NCBI RefSeq assembly: GCF_001423845.1
Contig: NZ_LMPM01000001.1
Span: forward strand, 800,001 to 864,000
Direction of reading: 5' to 3'
DNA: 64,000 nucleotides
Source: Sphingomonas sp. Leaf357
GTDB taxonomy: Bacteria > Pseudomonadota > Alphaproteobacteria > Sphingomonadales > Sphingomonadaceae
Positions within the stretch are counted from its first letter, which is position 1; every line of letters begins with the position of its first letter. The notes below the pieces were generated by a model. It saw nothing but the letters and a program-made list of their open reading frames with translations. It had not been told where the DNA came from and did not search any database. This document shows positions 10,743 to 19,645 of this stretch, piece by piece. The position numbers and the translations under genes were made by a program.

Positions 10743-11087
10743 TCAGTCGTTCGCGGGCTTGGCGGTGCCGGCACCGGTCACGTCGCTCAGCGTCGCCTTG
10801 ACGACCTTCACCTTCACGGTCGGCGCGATCTCGATCTCGACGAACCGCTCCTCGACCTTGGTCACCTTGCCCAGGATGCCGCCGGCGGTGACGACCGAAT
10901 CACCCTTCTTCACCGCGTCGATCGCCGCGGCCTGCGCCTTGACGCGCTTCTGCTGCGGGCGGATCATCAGGAAGTAGAACACGACGAAGACGAGCAGCAA
11001 CGGCGCGATGCTCGCGAACATGCCGAGGGCGCCGCCATTGGCGGCCGCGCCGGTCGCGGTCTGGGCATAGGCTTGGGGGATCAACAT
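10743..11087 (-). CDS. yajC: Preprotein translocase accessory protein YajC
   Basis: 114 residues, one N-terminal membrane segment (about 24-44) ending in the family signature FYFLMIRPQQKRVKA, then a small soluble domain (GDSVVTAGGILGKVTKVEE). YajC is part of the SecDF-YajC holotranslocon and is first in this operon. The stretch MLIPQAYAQTATGAAANGGA before the membrane segment is typical of alphaproteobacterial YajC. The roughly 180 bases upstream, up to the divergent tRNA-Pro, should hold the operon promoter, which I could not define. Confidence 0.95.
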   Translation of the reverse strand: MLIPQAYAQTATGAAANGGALGMFASIAPLLLVFVVFYFLMIRPQQKRVKAQAAAIDAVKKGDSVVTAGGILGKVTKVEERFVEIEIAPTVKVKVVKATLSDVTGAGTAKPAND

Positions 11088-11265
11088 GCGTGTACCTGAA
11101 TGGACTGGCGAATGACAAAGGCGCGGGGCGGAGACACCCCACGCGACAAGCGCCGCGCGCTATCATCATCGCCCCGGTGGCGCAACAATCGCGTGTTCGC
11201 CGGGCACCCGCCGTGCGACTCCGCTTGCATCCCGCGCCACACCCGCATAAACGCGCCGCCTCGGT

Positions 11266-11342
11266 CGGGGCGTAGCGCAGCCTGGTAGCGCATCACACTG
11301 GGGGTGTGAGGGTCGCAGGTTCGAATCCTGTCGCTCCGACCA
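11266..11342 (+). tRNA. tRNA-Pro (anticodon GGG)
   Basis: 77 bases with the encoded CCA. Acceptor arms CGGGGCG / CGCTCCG, a D-arm GCGC...GCGC, anticodon stem TCACA/TGTGA around the loop CTGGGGG (anticodon GGG at loop positions 3-5), T-arm GCAGG/CCTGT with loop TTCGAAT, and discriminator A. All stems pair (with G-T pairs). A family A repeat follows 28 bases later. Confidence 0.96.
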
Positions 11343-11369
11343 AGTCCTTCTTTAAAGTTCATCCTCAAT

Positions 11370-11468
11370 CCGTTCGCCCTGAGCCTGTCGAAGGGCTGTT
11401 CTTCTTCGTGCCTCATGGCGCGTCGAACGAACAGAAGGACAGTGCTTCGACAAGCTCAGCACGAACGG
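11370..11468. repeat. Palindromic repeat, family A
   Basis: Arms CGCCCTGAGCCTGTCGAAGG and GTGCTTCGACAAGCTCAGCAC. It lies just after tRNA-Pro and before the convergent alpha/beta hydrolase gene. Confidence 0.85.
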
Positions 11469-11521
11469 GGAAAGTGGTCTCGTTTGAATGCGGGACATTT
11501 CAGAGCCTGCGGGTAATATTC

Positions 11522-12415
11522 TCAGACCCGCACCCCCGCTCGCGCCACCAGCCCCTCGAACGCCTCCACCACCACCGGGATCAGCGCGTCGGGCATGTTG
11601 TGCCCCATGCCCGGCACCTCGACCATCGTCGCGCCGGGGATCGTCTTGGCGGTGTCGCGGCCGGCGGCGATCGGCACCAAAGGGTCGTCCGTGCCGTGCA
11701 GCACCAGGGTGGGCGCGGTGATCGTGGCAAGCGCCTTGCGCCGGTCGCCGCTGGCGACGATCGCCGCCATCTGCCGCGCGAAGCCCGCCGGGCTCATCGA
11801 TCGTGTCACGTCGCGCGTCACGTTGGCGCGGACCACCGCATCGTCCACCGGATAGCCCGGGCTGCCGATCGTCTTTTCGGCTCGGACGCCGAAGGCGATG
11901 ATCGCGTCGAGATCCTTCGTCTTCGGCCGTTTGGTCAGCACCGCCATCGCCTCGCGATCGGCCGCGGGCAGCGCCGGATTGCCGGTCGAGGACATGATCG
12001 ACATCAGCGTGCGCGTCCGTTCGGGATACGCGGCGGCGAACATCTGCGCGATCATCCCGCCCATCGACGCGCCGATGATATGCGCGCGCTCGATCCCCAG
12101 CGCATCGAGCAGCCCCGCCGCATCCGCCGCCATATCGTCCAGCAGATACGGCACGCGCGGGCGATAGCGGAATAAGCGCGCCACCAGCAGCCCGGCGATG
12201 CTCGGCACGCCCGCCGAGTCCAGCTTCTGGGACAGGCCGATGTCGCGATTGTCGTAGCGGATCACGCGGTAGCCGCGCGCCACCAGCGCCTCGACGAACG
12301 GCATCGGCCAGCGCGTCAGCTGCGCGCCCAGCCCCATGATCAGCAGCACCGCCGGCGCGGCATCGTCGCCGAAGCTCTCATATTCGAGTTCGATGCCGTT
12401 CGCTCTGGCCTTCAT
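11522..12415 (-). CDS. Alpha/beta hydrolase
   Basis: 297 residues with the alpha/beta-hydrolase core: oxyanion region VLLIMGLGAQLTRWP, nucleophile elbow GASMGG (Ser about 117), an acid in LHGTDDPLVP and a catalytic His in GMGHNMPD. No signal peptide, so cytoplasmic. The pattern VIRYDNRDIGLSQ is common to the esterase/aclacinomycin methylesterase-like group; the substrate is not deducible. It is separated by a roughly 200-base gap from the divergent GTA holin gene and shares no operon with its neighbours. Confidence 0.88.
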   Translation of the reverse strand: MKARANGIELEYESFGDDAAPAVLLIMGLGAQLTRWPMPFVEALVARGYRVIRYDNRDIGLSQKLDSAGVPSIAGLLVARLFRYRPRVPYLLDDMAADAAGLLDALGIERAHIIGASMGGMIAQMFAAAYPERTRTLMSIMSSTGNPALPAADREAMAVLTKRPKTKDLDAIIAFGVRAEKTIGSPGYPVDDAVVRANVTRDVTRSMSPAGFARQMAAIVASGDRRKALATITAPTLVLHGTDDPLVPIAAGRDTAKTIPGATMVEVPGMGHNMPDALIPVVVEAFEGLVARAGVRV

Positions 12416-12449
12416 GCGCTATCCTCGTCCCAAAATCTGTCGATACCCG

Positions 12450-12530
12450 ACCCGGAGCCGGGGTCGCGCGTTTTTCCGACATGGATGGAAGAAGAAGCGG
12501 GACGCCGGGTCAAGCCCGGGGTGACGACGT
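12450..12530. repeat. Diverged palindromic repeat, family C-like
   Basis: GACCCGGAGCCGGGGTC and a distant GGGTCAAGCCCGGGGTGACG give a degenerate version of the family C paired hairpins. Similarity is partial, so the class is tentative. Confidence 0.45.
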
Positions 12531-12554
12531 CGCGAATCGATCTTTCCTACAAGA

Positions 12555-12567
12555 AACCAGATAGGTT
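12555..12567 (+). promoter_or_regulatory. Candidate GTA-regulon operator (AACC-AGATA-GGTT)
   Basis: A 13-base palindrome 50 bases upstream of the GTA-type holin gene. The same element is at 34528-34540 (AACC-AGATC-GGTT) and 42914-42926 (AACC-AAATA-GGTT). Flanks are also shared with the 42914 copy (GAAACC...GGTTATT then TG). A possible -10 hexamer TATCAT lies at 12583-12588, which would place the operator over the -35 region. Function is inferred from co-occurrence only. Confidence 0.6.
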
Positions 12568-12617
12568 ATTCTGTTCAAGCCGTATCATCAGGATTCGGTT
12601 GGAGCGGGAGCAACGAC

Positions 12618-13031
12618 ATGAGCATCATCGCAGGCATCATCGGCCCGATCGCCGGGCTGATCGACAAGATCATCCCCGATCCCAAGGCGCGCGACGCGGC
12701 CAAGCTGGAATTGCTGAAACTGGAAGGCAGCCAGGAAATGGAGCAGGTGCGCACGCAGCTCTCGGCGATCGTCGCCGAGGCGGGGTCGGCCGATCCCTGG
12801 ACGAGCAGGGCGCGGCCCAGCTTCCTCTACGTGATGTATGCGCTGTTGCTATGGGCGATCCCGATGGGCCTGATCGCCGCCGTGCAGCCGGAAATGGCGA
12901 AGCATATCGCCGGCGGCATGAACGCCTATCTCGCCGGCATCCCGGAGCCGCTCTATGCGCTCTTCGGCACCGGCTATCTCGGCTACACCGTGGCGCGCAG
13001 CTGGGGCAAGGCGAAGGGCGTGGAGAAATAG
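12618..13031 (+). CDS. GTA-type three-membrane-segment holin
   Basis: 137 residues. The N-terminal half is an amphipathic charged region (IDKIIPDPKARDAAKLELLK, then SQEMEQVRTQL); the motif DPWTSRARPSFLYVMYAL leads into one membrane segment, and further hydrophobic segments follow at about 90-110 and 112-130. This matches the GTA_holin_3TM family (holins needed for gene transfer agent release) as I know it. Holins permeabilise the inner membrane so an endolysin can reach the wall; no endolysin gene is adjacent. The ATG at 12618 follows GGAG at 12601. It stands alone about 30 kb from the structural GTA cluster but shares its candidate operator with it. hslV follows in the same direction. Confidence 0.85.
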   Translation: MSIIAGIIGPIAGLIDKIIPDPKARDAAKLELLKLEGSQEMEQVRTQLSAIVAEAGSADPWTSRARPSFLYVMYALLLWAIPMGLIAAVQPEMAKHIAGGMNAYLAGIPEPLYALFGTGYLGYTVARSWGKAKGVEK

Positions 13032-13142
13032 CCATACCGTGTGAACATGTGTGAACTTCGGACGAACTCCGGCCGGGCTTTGGCGCCCGTGCCGGGGTAG
13101 GGAGGGGGCACGGAGATTGAACCGCTCCGTCGTCTCACCCAT

Positions 13143-13703
13143 ATGCCGGCCATGAGCGATAACATGACGTGGCACGGCACGACGATTCTCTCCGTGCGCC
13201 GGAACGGCAAGGTGGTCGTCGCGGGCGACGGCCAGGTGTCGATGGGGCAGACGGTGATGAAGCCCAACGCGCGCAAGGTGCGGCGCCTGGGCGACGGTAG
13301 CGTCATCGGCGGATTCGCCGGCGCCACGGCCGATGCCTTCACCCTGTTCGAGCGGCTGGAACGCAAGCTGGAAACGCATCACGGCCAGTTGCTGCGCGCC
13401 GCGGTCGAACTCGCCAAGGATTGGCGGACCGACAAGTATCTCCGCAATCTCGAGGCGATGATGATCGTCGCCGACAAGCATGTCACCTTGATCCTCACCG
13501 GCAACGGCGACGTGCTGGAACCGGAGAATGGCGTCGCCGCGATCGGTTCCGGCGGCAATTACGCCCTCTCCGCCGCGCGGGCGCTGGTCGACTACGAACA
13601 GGATGCCGAGACGATCTGCCGCAAGGCGATGGCGATCGCGGCGGAGGTCTGCGTGTACACCAACGACCGGCTGACGATCGAAACGCTGGACGCGGTCGCC
13701 TGA
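13143..13703 (+). CDS. hslV: ATP-dependent protease subunit HslV
   Basis: Proteasome-like peptidase of the HslUV (ClpQY) complex. The mature catalytic threonine begins the motif [20 protein letters not shown]; as usual in alphaproteobacteria a short leader (MSDNMTWHG) precedes it and must be removed. Possible starts are ATG 13143, 13152 or 13164, and the 13152 choice gives the most typical leader. The domain is complete to the end ([15 protein letters not shown]). hslU follows on the same strand; the 70-base gap is filled by a family C palindromic repeat. Confidence 0.95.
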   Translation: MPAMSDNMTWHGTTILSVRRNGKVVVAGDGQVSMGQTVMKPNARKVRRLGDGSVIGGFAGATADAFTLFERLERKLETHHGQLLRAAVELAKDWRTDKYLRNLEAMMIVADKHVTLILTGNGDVLEPENGVAAIGSGGNYALSAARALVDYEQDAETICRKAMAIAAEVCVYTNDRLTIETLDAVA

Positions 13704-13707
13704 TCAA

Positions 13708-13778
13708 CGTCATCCCCGCGCAGGCGGGGATCCATAAACACGGCGGGCTGTATGGATTCCCGCCTTCGCGGGAATGAC
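13708..13778. repeat. Palindromic repeat, family C, overlapping the hslU start
   Basis: Arms GTCATCCCCGCGCAGGCGGG and CCCGCCTTCGCGGGAATGAC in inverted orientation. The second arm contains the ATG (13774) used as the start of hslU, so the repeat and the coding sequence overlap by five bases. Confidence 0.85.
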
Positions 13779-15081
13779 CATCTTGAACGACGCACTCACC
13801 CCAAAAGCCATCGTCCGCGCACTCGACGAACATATTATCGGGCAGCAGGACGCCAAGAAGGCCGTCGCCGTGGCGCTGCGCAACCGCTGGCGTCGTCAGC
13901 GCCTCGGCGCCGATCTGCGCGACGAGGTGTCGCCGAAGAACATCCTGATGATCGGCCCGACCGGGTGCGGCAAGACCGAGATCAGCCGCCGCCTGGCGAA
14001 GCTCGCCGATGCGCCGTTCATCAAGGTCGAGGCGACCAAGTTCACCGAGGTCGGCTATGTCGGCCGCGACGTGGAACAGATTGCGCGCGATCTGGTCGAG
14101 GAAGCGGTGCGGCTCGAAAAGGAACGCCGCCGCGTCGCGGTGAAGGACAAGGCCGAGGAAGCGGCCTTGATCCGCCTGCTCGATGCCCTGACCGGCAAGG
14201 GCGCGAGCGAGGCGACCCGCGCCGCCTTCACGCAGCGCATGCGCGACGGCCATCTCGATCAGACCGAGATCGAGATCGAACTGGAAGCGGCTCCCACCAC
14301 GCCGTTCGAGATTCCCGGCGGCGCGCCGCAGATGATCAATTTGAGCGAGATGATGGGCAAGGCGTTCGGCGGCCCGCAGCTCAAGCGCCGCAAGCTCACC
14401 GTCCCCGCCGCCTGGGAGAAGCTGGTCGAGGAGGAGGCCGACAAGCGCCTCGACCAGGAGGAGGTCAGCCGCGCCGCGCTGGCGGATGCGGAGGCCAACG
14501 GCATCGTCTTCCTCGACGAGATCGACAAGATCGCGATGTCCGAACATCGCGGCGGCGGTTCGGTCAGCCGCGAAGGCGTGCAGCGCGATCTGTTGCCGCT
14601 GATCGAGGGCACCACGGTCGCGACCAAATACGGGCCGATGAAGACCGACCATATCCTGTTCATCGCCAGCGGCGCGTTCCATGTCGCCAAGCCGAGCGAC
14701 TTGCTGCCCGAACTGCAGGGCCGCCTGCCGATCCGCGTCGAGCTGAAGGCGCTGACCGAGGCGGATTTCGTCGCGATCCTCAGCGACACCAAGGCCTCGC
14801 TGCCCGCGCAGTACAAGGCGTTGATCGGCACCGAGGGCGTGACGGTGAACTTCACCGAAGACGGCATCGCCGCGGTGGCGCGCATCGCCGCCGAAGTGAA
14901 TGGCGAGATCGAGAATATCGGCGCGCGCCGGCTGCAGACGGTGATGGAAAAGCTGCTGGAAGAAGTGAGCTTCGACGCCGAGGATCGCGATGGTCAGACC
15001 GTGACGGTGGATGCCACGTACGTCGAAAGCCAGTTGGCGAGCATCGCGCGGAATACGGATCTGAGCCGCTTCGTTTTGTAG
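13774..15081 (+). CDS. hslU: ATP-dependent unfoldase HslU
   Basis: AAA+ unfoldase that feeds HslV; 435 residues, the normal length. Walker A GPTGCGKT is at residues 61-68, Walker [10 protein letters not shown] about residue 246, and the pore and I-domain are complete, with sensor motifs [17 protein letters not shown] and the C-terminal DLSRFVL typical of HslU (it inserts into HslV). The start ATG lies inside a palindromic repeat, with only GGGA directly in front, so the normal ribosome binding site is disturbed; a TTG at 13783 is the next in-frame possibility. Translation may depend on coupling to hslV or on the hairpin. Confidence 0.96.
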   Translation: MTILNDALTPKAIVRALDEHIIGQQDAKKAVAVALRNRWRRQRLGADLRDEVSPKNILMIGPTGCGKTEISRRLAKLADAPFIKVEATKFTEVGYVGRDVEQIARDLVEEAVRLEKERRRVAVKDKAEEAALIRLLDALTGKGASEATRAAFTQRMRDGHLDQTEIEIELEAAPTTPFEIPGGAPQMINLSEMMGKAFGGPQLKRRKLTVPAAWEKLVEEEADKRLDQEEVSRAALADAEANGIVFLDEIDKIAMSEHRGGGSVSREGVQRDLLPLIEGTTVATKYGPMKTDHILFIASGAFHVAKPSDLLPELQGRLPIRVELKALTEADFVAILSDTKASLPAQYKALIGTEGVTVNFTEDGIAAVARIAAEVNGEIENIGARRLQTVMEKLLEEVSFDAEDRDGQTVTVDATYVESQLASIARNTDLSRFVL

Positions 15082-15116
15082 TCGCCCTCACTCATTTGTA
15101 GTCGCCCTCACTCAAC

Positions 15117-15225
15117 CGTCATCCTGAACTCGTTTCAGGATCCACCAAGCGGCTTGGTCTGCCGCCAATGGCTCAAGCGAAGAGCGCGCGGCACGGTGGA
15201 TCCTGAAACAAGTTCAGGATGACGG
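15117..15225. repeat. Palindromic repeat, family B
   Basis: Arms TCATCCTGAACTCGTTTCAG and CTGAAACAAGTTCAGGATGA, about 60 bases between them, form a long paired hairpin. Other copies are at 26673 and 35615. A short direct repeat (GTAGTCGCCCTCACTCA, twice, from 15080) lies in front of it. Confidence 0.85.
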
Positions 15226-15308
15226 CAGGTTGGGTTGGCAGGATGGCACTTCCCCACACCCGCCGCGCACGCTAGCTTCCCACCAAAATCACCGGGGGGA
15301 ATCGTTTC

Positions 15309-17423
15309 GTGAAGCACCTGATCGCCGCCAGCCTGATTGCCGCCATCTCCATTCCGGCGGTCGCGCAGGAAACGCCAAAGCCGCCGGTGGCGGCGAAGAA
15401 GCCGTTCCTCGTCAAATCCCCCAACGGCGCGCGGCAGGACGATTATTACTGGCTGCGCGACGATACCCGCAAGAATCCGGAGATGCTCGCCGATCTGAAG
15501 GCCGAGAATGCCTATGCCGATGCGGTGCTCAGCCCCACCAAGCCGTTGCAGGATACGCTCTACAAGGAGGTCGTCGGGCGCATCAAGCAGGATGACAGCT
15601 CGGTCCCGTATCTGAAGCGCGGCTATTATTATTACACCCGCTTCGAAACCGGCGCCGACTATCCTGTCACCGCACGCCGCAAGGGCGCGATGAGCGCGCC
15701 GGAGGAGATCATGCTGGATCAGCCGAAGATGGCGGCGGGCAAGGGCTTCTTCGCGGTCGGCAGCACCGCCGTCAGCCCGGACAATGCGCTGCTCGCCTTC
15801 GCCGAGGATACGGTCGGGCGCCGGCAGTACATCCTCCGGGTCAAGGACATCGCGACCGGCAAGCTGCTGACCGACGAGATTCCGAATGTCGAACCCGGTG
15901 CCGTGTGGGCCGACGACAACAAGACGATCCTGTATGTCGAGAAGGATCCCGTCACCCTGCTCAGCAAGCGCGTGAAGGCGCATGTCCTCGGCACGCCGGC
16001 CTCCGCCGACCGTCTCGTCTATGAGGAGAAGGACGACAGCTTCTACATGGGGCTCTTCAAGACGACCGACGAACGGTACATCTGCATCGGTGTGCAGAGC
16101 ACGGTCAGCGCCGAACATCGTTGCGCCCCGGCGGCGGCACCGGCGACCTTCACGATCGTCGCACCGCGTGAGCGCGACGTCCTGTACGACGCCGATCATC
16201 TGGGCGGTCGCTGGATCTTCAAGACCAACTGGAAGGCGCCGAACTATCGCCTGATGACCGTTGCCGATGCCAAGGCTAACGGCACGCGCACCGCGTGGAG
16301 CGATCTGGTACCGGTCAAGCCGGACGTGTTCATCGAGAACTTCAAGCCGTTCGATGGCTTCCTGGCGATCGAGGAGCGTTCGGGCGGCAACAAGCGGCTG
16401 CGCACGCTGACCAATGCGGGCAAGAGCAGTTTCGTCCAGTCCGACGAGCCGGCCTATGCGATGAGCCTGTCGGTCAACGAGGAACCCGCGACGCCGTGGC
16501 TGCGCTACACCTACGGTTCGCTGACCACGCCGACCACCACCTACGAGGTCAATACCAAGACCGGCGAACGCCGCACGCTGAAAGTGCAGCCGGTGCCGGG
16601 CTACGATGCGACGCAATACGTGACGGAGCGGGTGTGGGTGCCGGCGCGTGACGGCACGAAGGTGCCGGTCAGCATCGTCTACAAGAAGGGGTTCGGGAAG
16701 GACGGCAGCGCGGCGATGCTGCAATATGGCTATGGCAGCTACGGCGCGTCGATGGACCCGGCTTTCTCGGCGCAGACCGTCAGCCTGCTCGATCGCGGCA
16801 TGGTCTATGCGCTGGCGCATATTCGTGGCGGGCAGGAAATGGGCCGCAAATGGTATGACGACGGCCATCTGTTCAACAAGAAGAACAGCTTCAACGACTT
16901 CATCGACGTCACCCGCTGGCTGGTCGCCAACAAATATGCCGCCAGGGACCGGGTCGCGGCGCTGGGCGGCAGCGCCGGCGGCCTGCTGATGGGGGCCGTC
17001 GCGAACATGGCGCCGAAGGATTACAAGGTGATCATCGCGCAGGTGCCGTTCGTCGACGTGGTGACCACGATGCTGGATGCCAGCATTCCGCTGACCACCA
17101 ACGAATATGACGAATGGGGCAATCCGGGCACCAGCAAGGCGTCGTACGATTACATGCTGAGCTATTCGCCCTACGACAACGTGAAGGCGCAAGGATATCC
17201 GGCGCTGTTTGTCGGCACCGGCCTGTGGGACTCGCAGGTGCAATATTACGAGCCGGCCAAGTGGGTCGCGAAGCTGCGCGGCGTGAAGACGGGCAGCAAT
17301 CCGCTGGTCTTCCGCGTGAACATGGAGGCCGGGCATGGCGGCAAGTCCGGCCGGTTCCAGCGCTACAAGGACGGCGCGGAATATACCGCGTTCATGCTGA
17401 CGCAATTGGGGGTGGAGAAGTAA
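15309..17423 (+). CDS. Exported S9 family prolyl oligopeptidase (oligopeptidase B-like)
   Basis: 704 residues with a cleavable signal peptide (MKHLIAASLIAAISIPAVAQ). The N-terminal half is the beta-propeller that filters substrates, the C-terminal half an alpha/beta-hydrolase peptidase. The catalytic triad is readable: Ser555 in GGSAGG, Asp641 in GLWDSQVQY, His676 in EAGHGGKSG. Motifs such as GQEMGRKWYDDG and NEYDEWGNP match oligopeptidase B (PtrB), which cuts after basic residues; specificity here is inference. The start is GTG at 15309 with GGGGG about 13 bases ahead. Probably periplasmic. It stands alone between a repeat and a convergent gene. Confidence 0.92.
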   Translation: MKHLIAASLIAAISIPAVAQETPKPPVAAKKPFLVKSPNGARQDDYYWLRDDTRKNPEMLADLKAENAYADAVLSPTKPLQDTLYKEVVGRIKQDDSSVPYLKRGYYYYTRFETGADYPVTARRKGAMSAPEEIMLDQPKMAAGKGFFAVGSTAVSPDNALLAFAEDTVGRRQYILRVKDIATGKLLTDEIPNVEPGAVWADDNKTILYVEKDPVTLLSKRVKAHVLGTPASADRLVYEEKDDSFYMGLFKTTDERYICIGVQSTVSAEHRCAPAAAPATFTIVAPRERDVLYDADHLGGRWIFKTNWKAPNYRLMTVADAKANGTRTAWSDLVPVKPDVFIENFKPFDGFLAIEERSGGNKRLRTLTNAGKSSFVQSDEPAYAMSLSVNEEPATPWLRYTYGSLTTPTTTYEVNTKTGERRTLKVQPVPGYDATQYVTERVWVPARDGTKVPVSIVYKKGFGKDGSAAMLQYGYGSYGASMDPAFSAQTVSLLDRGMVYALAHIRGGQEMGRKWYDDGHLFNKKNSFNDFIDVTRWLVANKYAARDRVAALGGSAGGLLMGAVANMAPKDYKVIIAQVPFVDVVTTMLDASIPLTTNEYDEWGNPGTSKASYDYMLSYSPYDNVKAQGYPALFVGTGLWDSQVQYYEPAKWVAKLRGVKTGSNPLVFRVNMEAGHGGKSGRFQRYKDGAEYTAFMLTQLGVEK

Positions 17424-17438
17424 GCCTCCGCCAAGCGA

Positions 17439-17822
17439 TCAGCGTTTCGGCTTGTCCCAGGGCGTGAAGCCGCCCAATCGGCACGGCGCGCCGGGGATCG
17501 ATCCCGGCGTGACCGGCGTGAAGCGGTCGTTGCGGCACATCTCCCCGCCGAACATCTCGACCACCGGCACCGCGTTGAAGCGCAGGCCCGGGCAGGGTTC
17601 GGGCAGGGTGTTGACCCATAATCGCCCATTCCCCCGGCGATAGAGCAAGGTCTGCGTCCCGACGACTTGCGGGCCGTCGGCCAGGCGCGGATCGAGGCAT
17701 TTCACCGGAGCGCCGGCAACGCGGCCGGCCAGCGCGCGGGCGAGGTCGGTCTGGTCGCTACGGCTGTCCGCCGTGGCGGCACCGGCGGCGATCAGCATGG
17801 GAATGATGAGGACGGTACGCAT
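17439..17822 (-). CDS. Small exported protein of unknown function
   Basis: 127 residues with an N-terminal signal peptide (MRTVLIIPMLIAAGAATADS). The mature part contains four Cys (VKCLD, EPCPG, EMCRND, APCRLGG) that could form two disulfides, and a conserved-looking core TLLYRRGNGRLWVNTLPEPC. I know similar short exported proteins in sphingomonads only as uncharacterised. It is convergent with the S9 peptidase and 41 bases downstream of gloB on the same strand, so it may be at the end of that operon. Confidence 0.75.
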   Translation of the reverse strand: MRTVLIIPMLIAAGAATADSRSDQTDLARALAGRVAGAPVKCLDPRLADGPQVVGTQTLLYRRGNGRLWVNTLPEPCPGLRFNAVPVVEMFGGEMCRNDRFTPVTPGSIPGAPCRLGGFTPWDKPKR

Positions 17823-17863
17823 GAGGCTGGATCCGATCCGCTATCGACAAATCATGAACGCGC

Positions 17864-18598
17864 TCAACCGGTAAAACTATCCTTCGCCGCACGCCGCTCG
17901 GCCAGTTGCTCGACCGAAGTCGCACGGAGGAAGGGGTTGGTCGCCAGTTCCGCCGCGATCGTCGTCGGCACGGTCGGCTCGCCGCGTTCGCGCTGCGCCG
18001 TCACTTCGGCGAGGCGCGCGGCGGTGGCCTGATTGTCCGGCTCGGCGGTGACCGCGTAGCGGGCATTGGCGGCGGTATATTCATGCGCACAATAGACGAC
18101 GGTTTCGGGCGGCAGTTGCGCCAGCCGCTGCATGTTGGCGAACATCTGCGTCGCGTCGCCCTCGAACAGCCGGCCGCAGCCCATCGCGAACAACGTATCG
18201 CCGGTGAAGATCAGCGCATCGTTCGCCAGATGGAGCACGATGTGCCCGGCGGTGTGGCCGGGCGTCTCGATCACCGTCGCGACATGATCGCCGAGCCTCA
18301 CCGTATCGCCCTCGGCCAGACGCACGTCGAGCGTGGGGATGCGCGCCGCCTCCGCCGCCGGGCCGCTGACGATCGCATCGTAGCGGGCCTTGATCTCCGC
18401 ATTGCCGCCGGTGTGATCGGGGTGCCAGTGCGTGTTCCAGATCTGCCCGATCGCCCAGCCGCGCCGGTCCGCCTCGGTCAGCACCGGCGCGGCCTCGGAC
18501 GGATCGATTACAATCGTCTCGCCCGACGCGGCATCGTGCACCAGCCAGATGTAATTGTCGCTCAGCGCCGGGATGCGCACGATTTCCAGGTCGGTCAT
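17864..18598 (-). CDS. gloB: Hydroxyacylglutathione hydrolase (glyoxalase II)
   Basis: Hydrolyses S-lactoylglutathione to lactate and glutathione, the second step of methylglyoxal removal. 244 residues, metallo-beta-lactamase fold; metal motif NTHWHPDHTGGN (about residue 53), then GHTAGHIVLHL with the next ligand and the TGDTLFAMGCGRLFEGD signature specific to GloB. The C-terminal HEYTAANARYAV with NPFLRA is also typical. ATG at 18598 overlaps the stop of the upstream monooxygenase gene (ATGA), so translation is coupled. Confidence 0.95.
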   Translation of the reverse strand: MTDLEIVRIPALSDNYIWLVHDAASGETIVIDPSEAAPVLTEADRRGWAIGQIWNTHWHPDHTGGNAEIKARYDAIVSGPAAEAARIPTLDVRLAEGDTVRLGDHVATVIETPGHTAGHIVLHLANDALIFTGDTLFAMGCGRLFEGDATQMFANMQRLAQLPPETVVYCAHEYTAANARYAVTAEPDNQATAARLAEVTAQRERGEPTVPTTIAAELATNPFLRATSVEQLAERRAAKDSFTG

Positions 18599-19644
18599 GG
18601 TCGAAGTCCTTGCAGCGCCGCTTCACCGAGGCGGCGGGTAATGGTCTCGGCGGGCTCGGCCCGGGCGAGCGCGACGCCCTGCCCGGCCCAGAGCGGGGAA
18701 TAGTCCCCGCGCCCCTCCGCCTCGGCGGCGGCGCGCAAGGGGGCGAGCGCGGCGCTGGCATAGGGGAATGGCGGTGCCGCGTCACTGACGGCGCCGAGCG
18801 TCTCGATCAGGCGGTTGCGCAGACCGCGCGCCAAACCGCCCGAAAACAGGTTGGTGAAGACGCTGTCGTCCGCGCTTGCCTCCGCCAGCCGAGCACGGTG
18901 GGCGGTGCTGGTCGTGGTTTCGGGGGCGAGCAGATAGGCGGTACCGATCTGCACCGCCAATGCCCCGAGCACCATCGCCGCCGCTACGCCGCGCGCATCG
19001 CCGATCCCGCCGGCGGCGATCACCGGCACGCTCACCGCATCGACGATTGCCGGAACGAGTGCCGCCAGACCGACAGGGTGATGGCCGAAGAGGAAATGCC
19101 CGGCATGGCCGCCCGCCTCGAACCCCTGGGCGATAATCGCGTCGCACCCGCGCGCCGCGAGCGCCTGCGCCTCGTCCACATTGGTCGCATTGCCGAACAC
19201 CTTGGCACCGGTCGCCTTCACGCGGTCCAGCAACACCTCGTCGGGCAGGCCGAAATGAAAGCTGACGATCTCCGGGCGCACCGCCTCGATCGCGTCCGCC
19301 ATGGCCGGATCGAACGGACGGCGTAGCGGTGCGGCATCGGTCGGAGGGGCGATCCCTTCCGCCGAATAGAATGGTGCCAGCGCATGCCGCCACGCGGTTT
19401 CGTCCGGCGCGGCCCCGAGCGTGTGGCAGAAGACGTTGAGGTTCAGCGGCCCATACGCCGCTGCCCGGATCGTCCCGGCGTCCGCCACGACGGCCGCCGG
19501 GTCCAATGTCGCGCAGGCAAGCGAACCGACGCCGCCGGCGCGGATCGCCGCGATGGCGAGCGCGGCGCCGGCGAACCCGGCCATCGGTGCCTGCACGATC
19601 GGCAACCGCGCACCCGTCAAGGCGAGGAACGCGGCGGTCGTCAT
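18595..19644 (-). CDS. Nitronate monooxygenase family protein
   Basis: 349 residues, FMN-dependent TIM-barrel of the 2-nitropropane dioxygenase/nitronate monooxygenase family. It starts MTTAAFLALTGARLPIVQAP; then AGGVGSL, the loop AIIAQGFEAGGHAGH and the FMN phosphate-binding region VPVIAAGGIGDARG are visible. ATG 19644 is chosen because the family starts there, one base after the gloA stop; the frame upstream is unrelated. It overlaps gloB by four bases. Lying between gloA and gloB it probably belongs to a detoxification operon; the true substrate is unknown (nitronates, or other reactive small molecules). Confidence 0.9.
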   Translation of the reverse strand: MTTAAFLALTGARLPIVQAPMAGFAGAALAIAAIRAGGVGSLACATLDPAAVVADAGTIRAAAYGPLNLNVFCHTLGAAPDETAWRHALAPFYSAEGIAPPTDAAPLRRPFDPAMADAIEAVRPEIVSFHFGLPDEVLLDRVKATGAKVFGNATNVDEAQALAARGCDAIIAQGFEAGGHAGHFLFGHHPVGLAALVPAIVDAVSVPVIAAGGIGDARGVAAAMVLGALAVQIGTAYLLAPETTTSTAHRARLAEASADDSVFTNLFSGGLARGLRNRLIETLGAVSDAAPPFPYASAALAPLRAAAEAEGRGDYSPLWAGQGVALARAEPAETITRRLGEAALQGLRP

Positions 19645-19645
19645 C

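Noticed and set aside
8806..10977. 723-residue plus-strand frame over secD
   Set aside because: Asp/His/Arg-rich translation typical of antisense frames in GC-rich DNA; secD is complete on the other strand.
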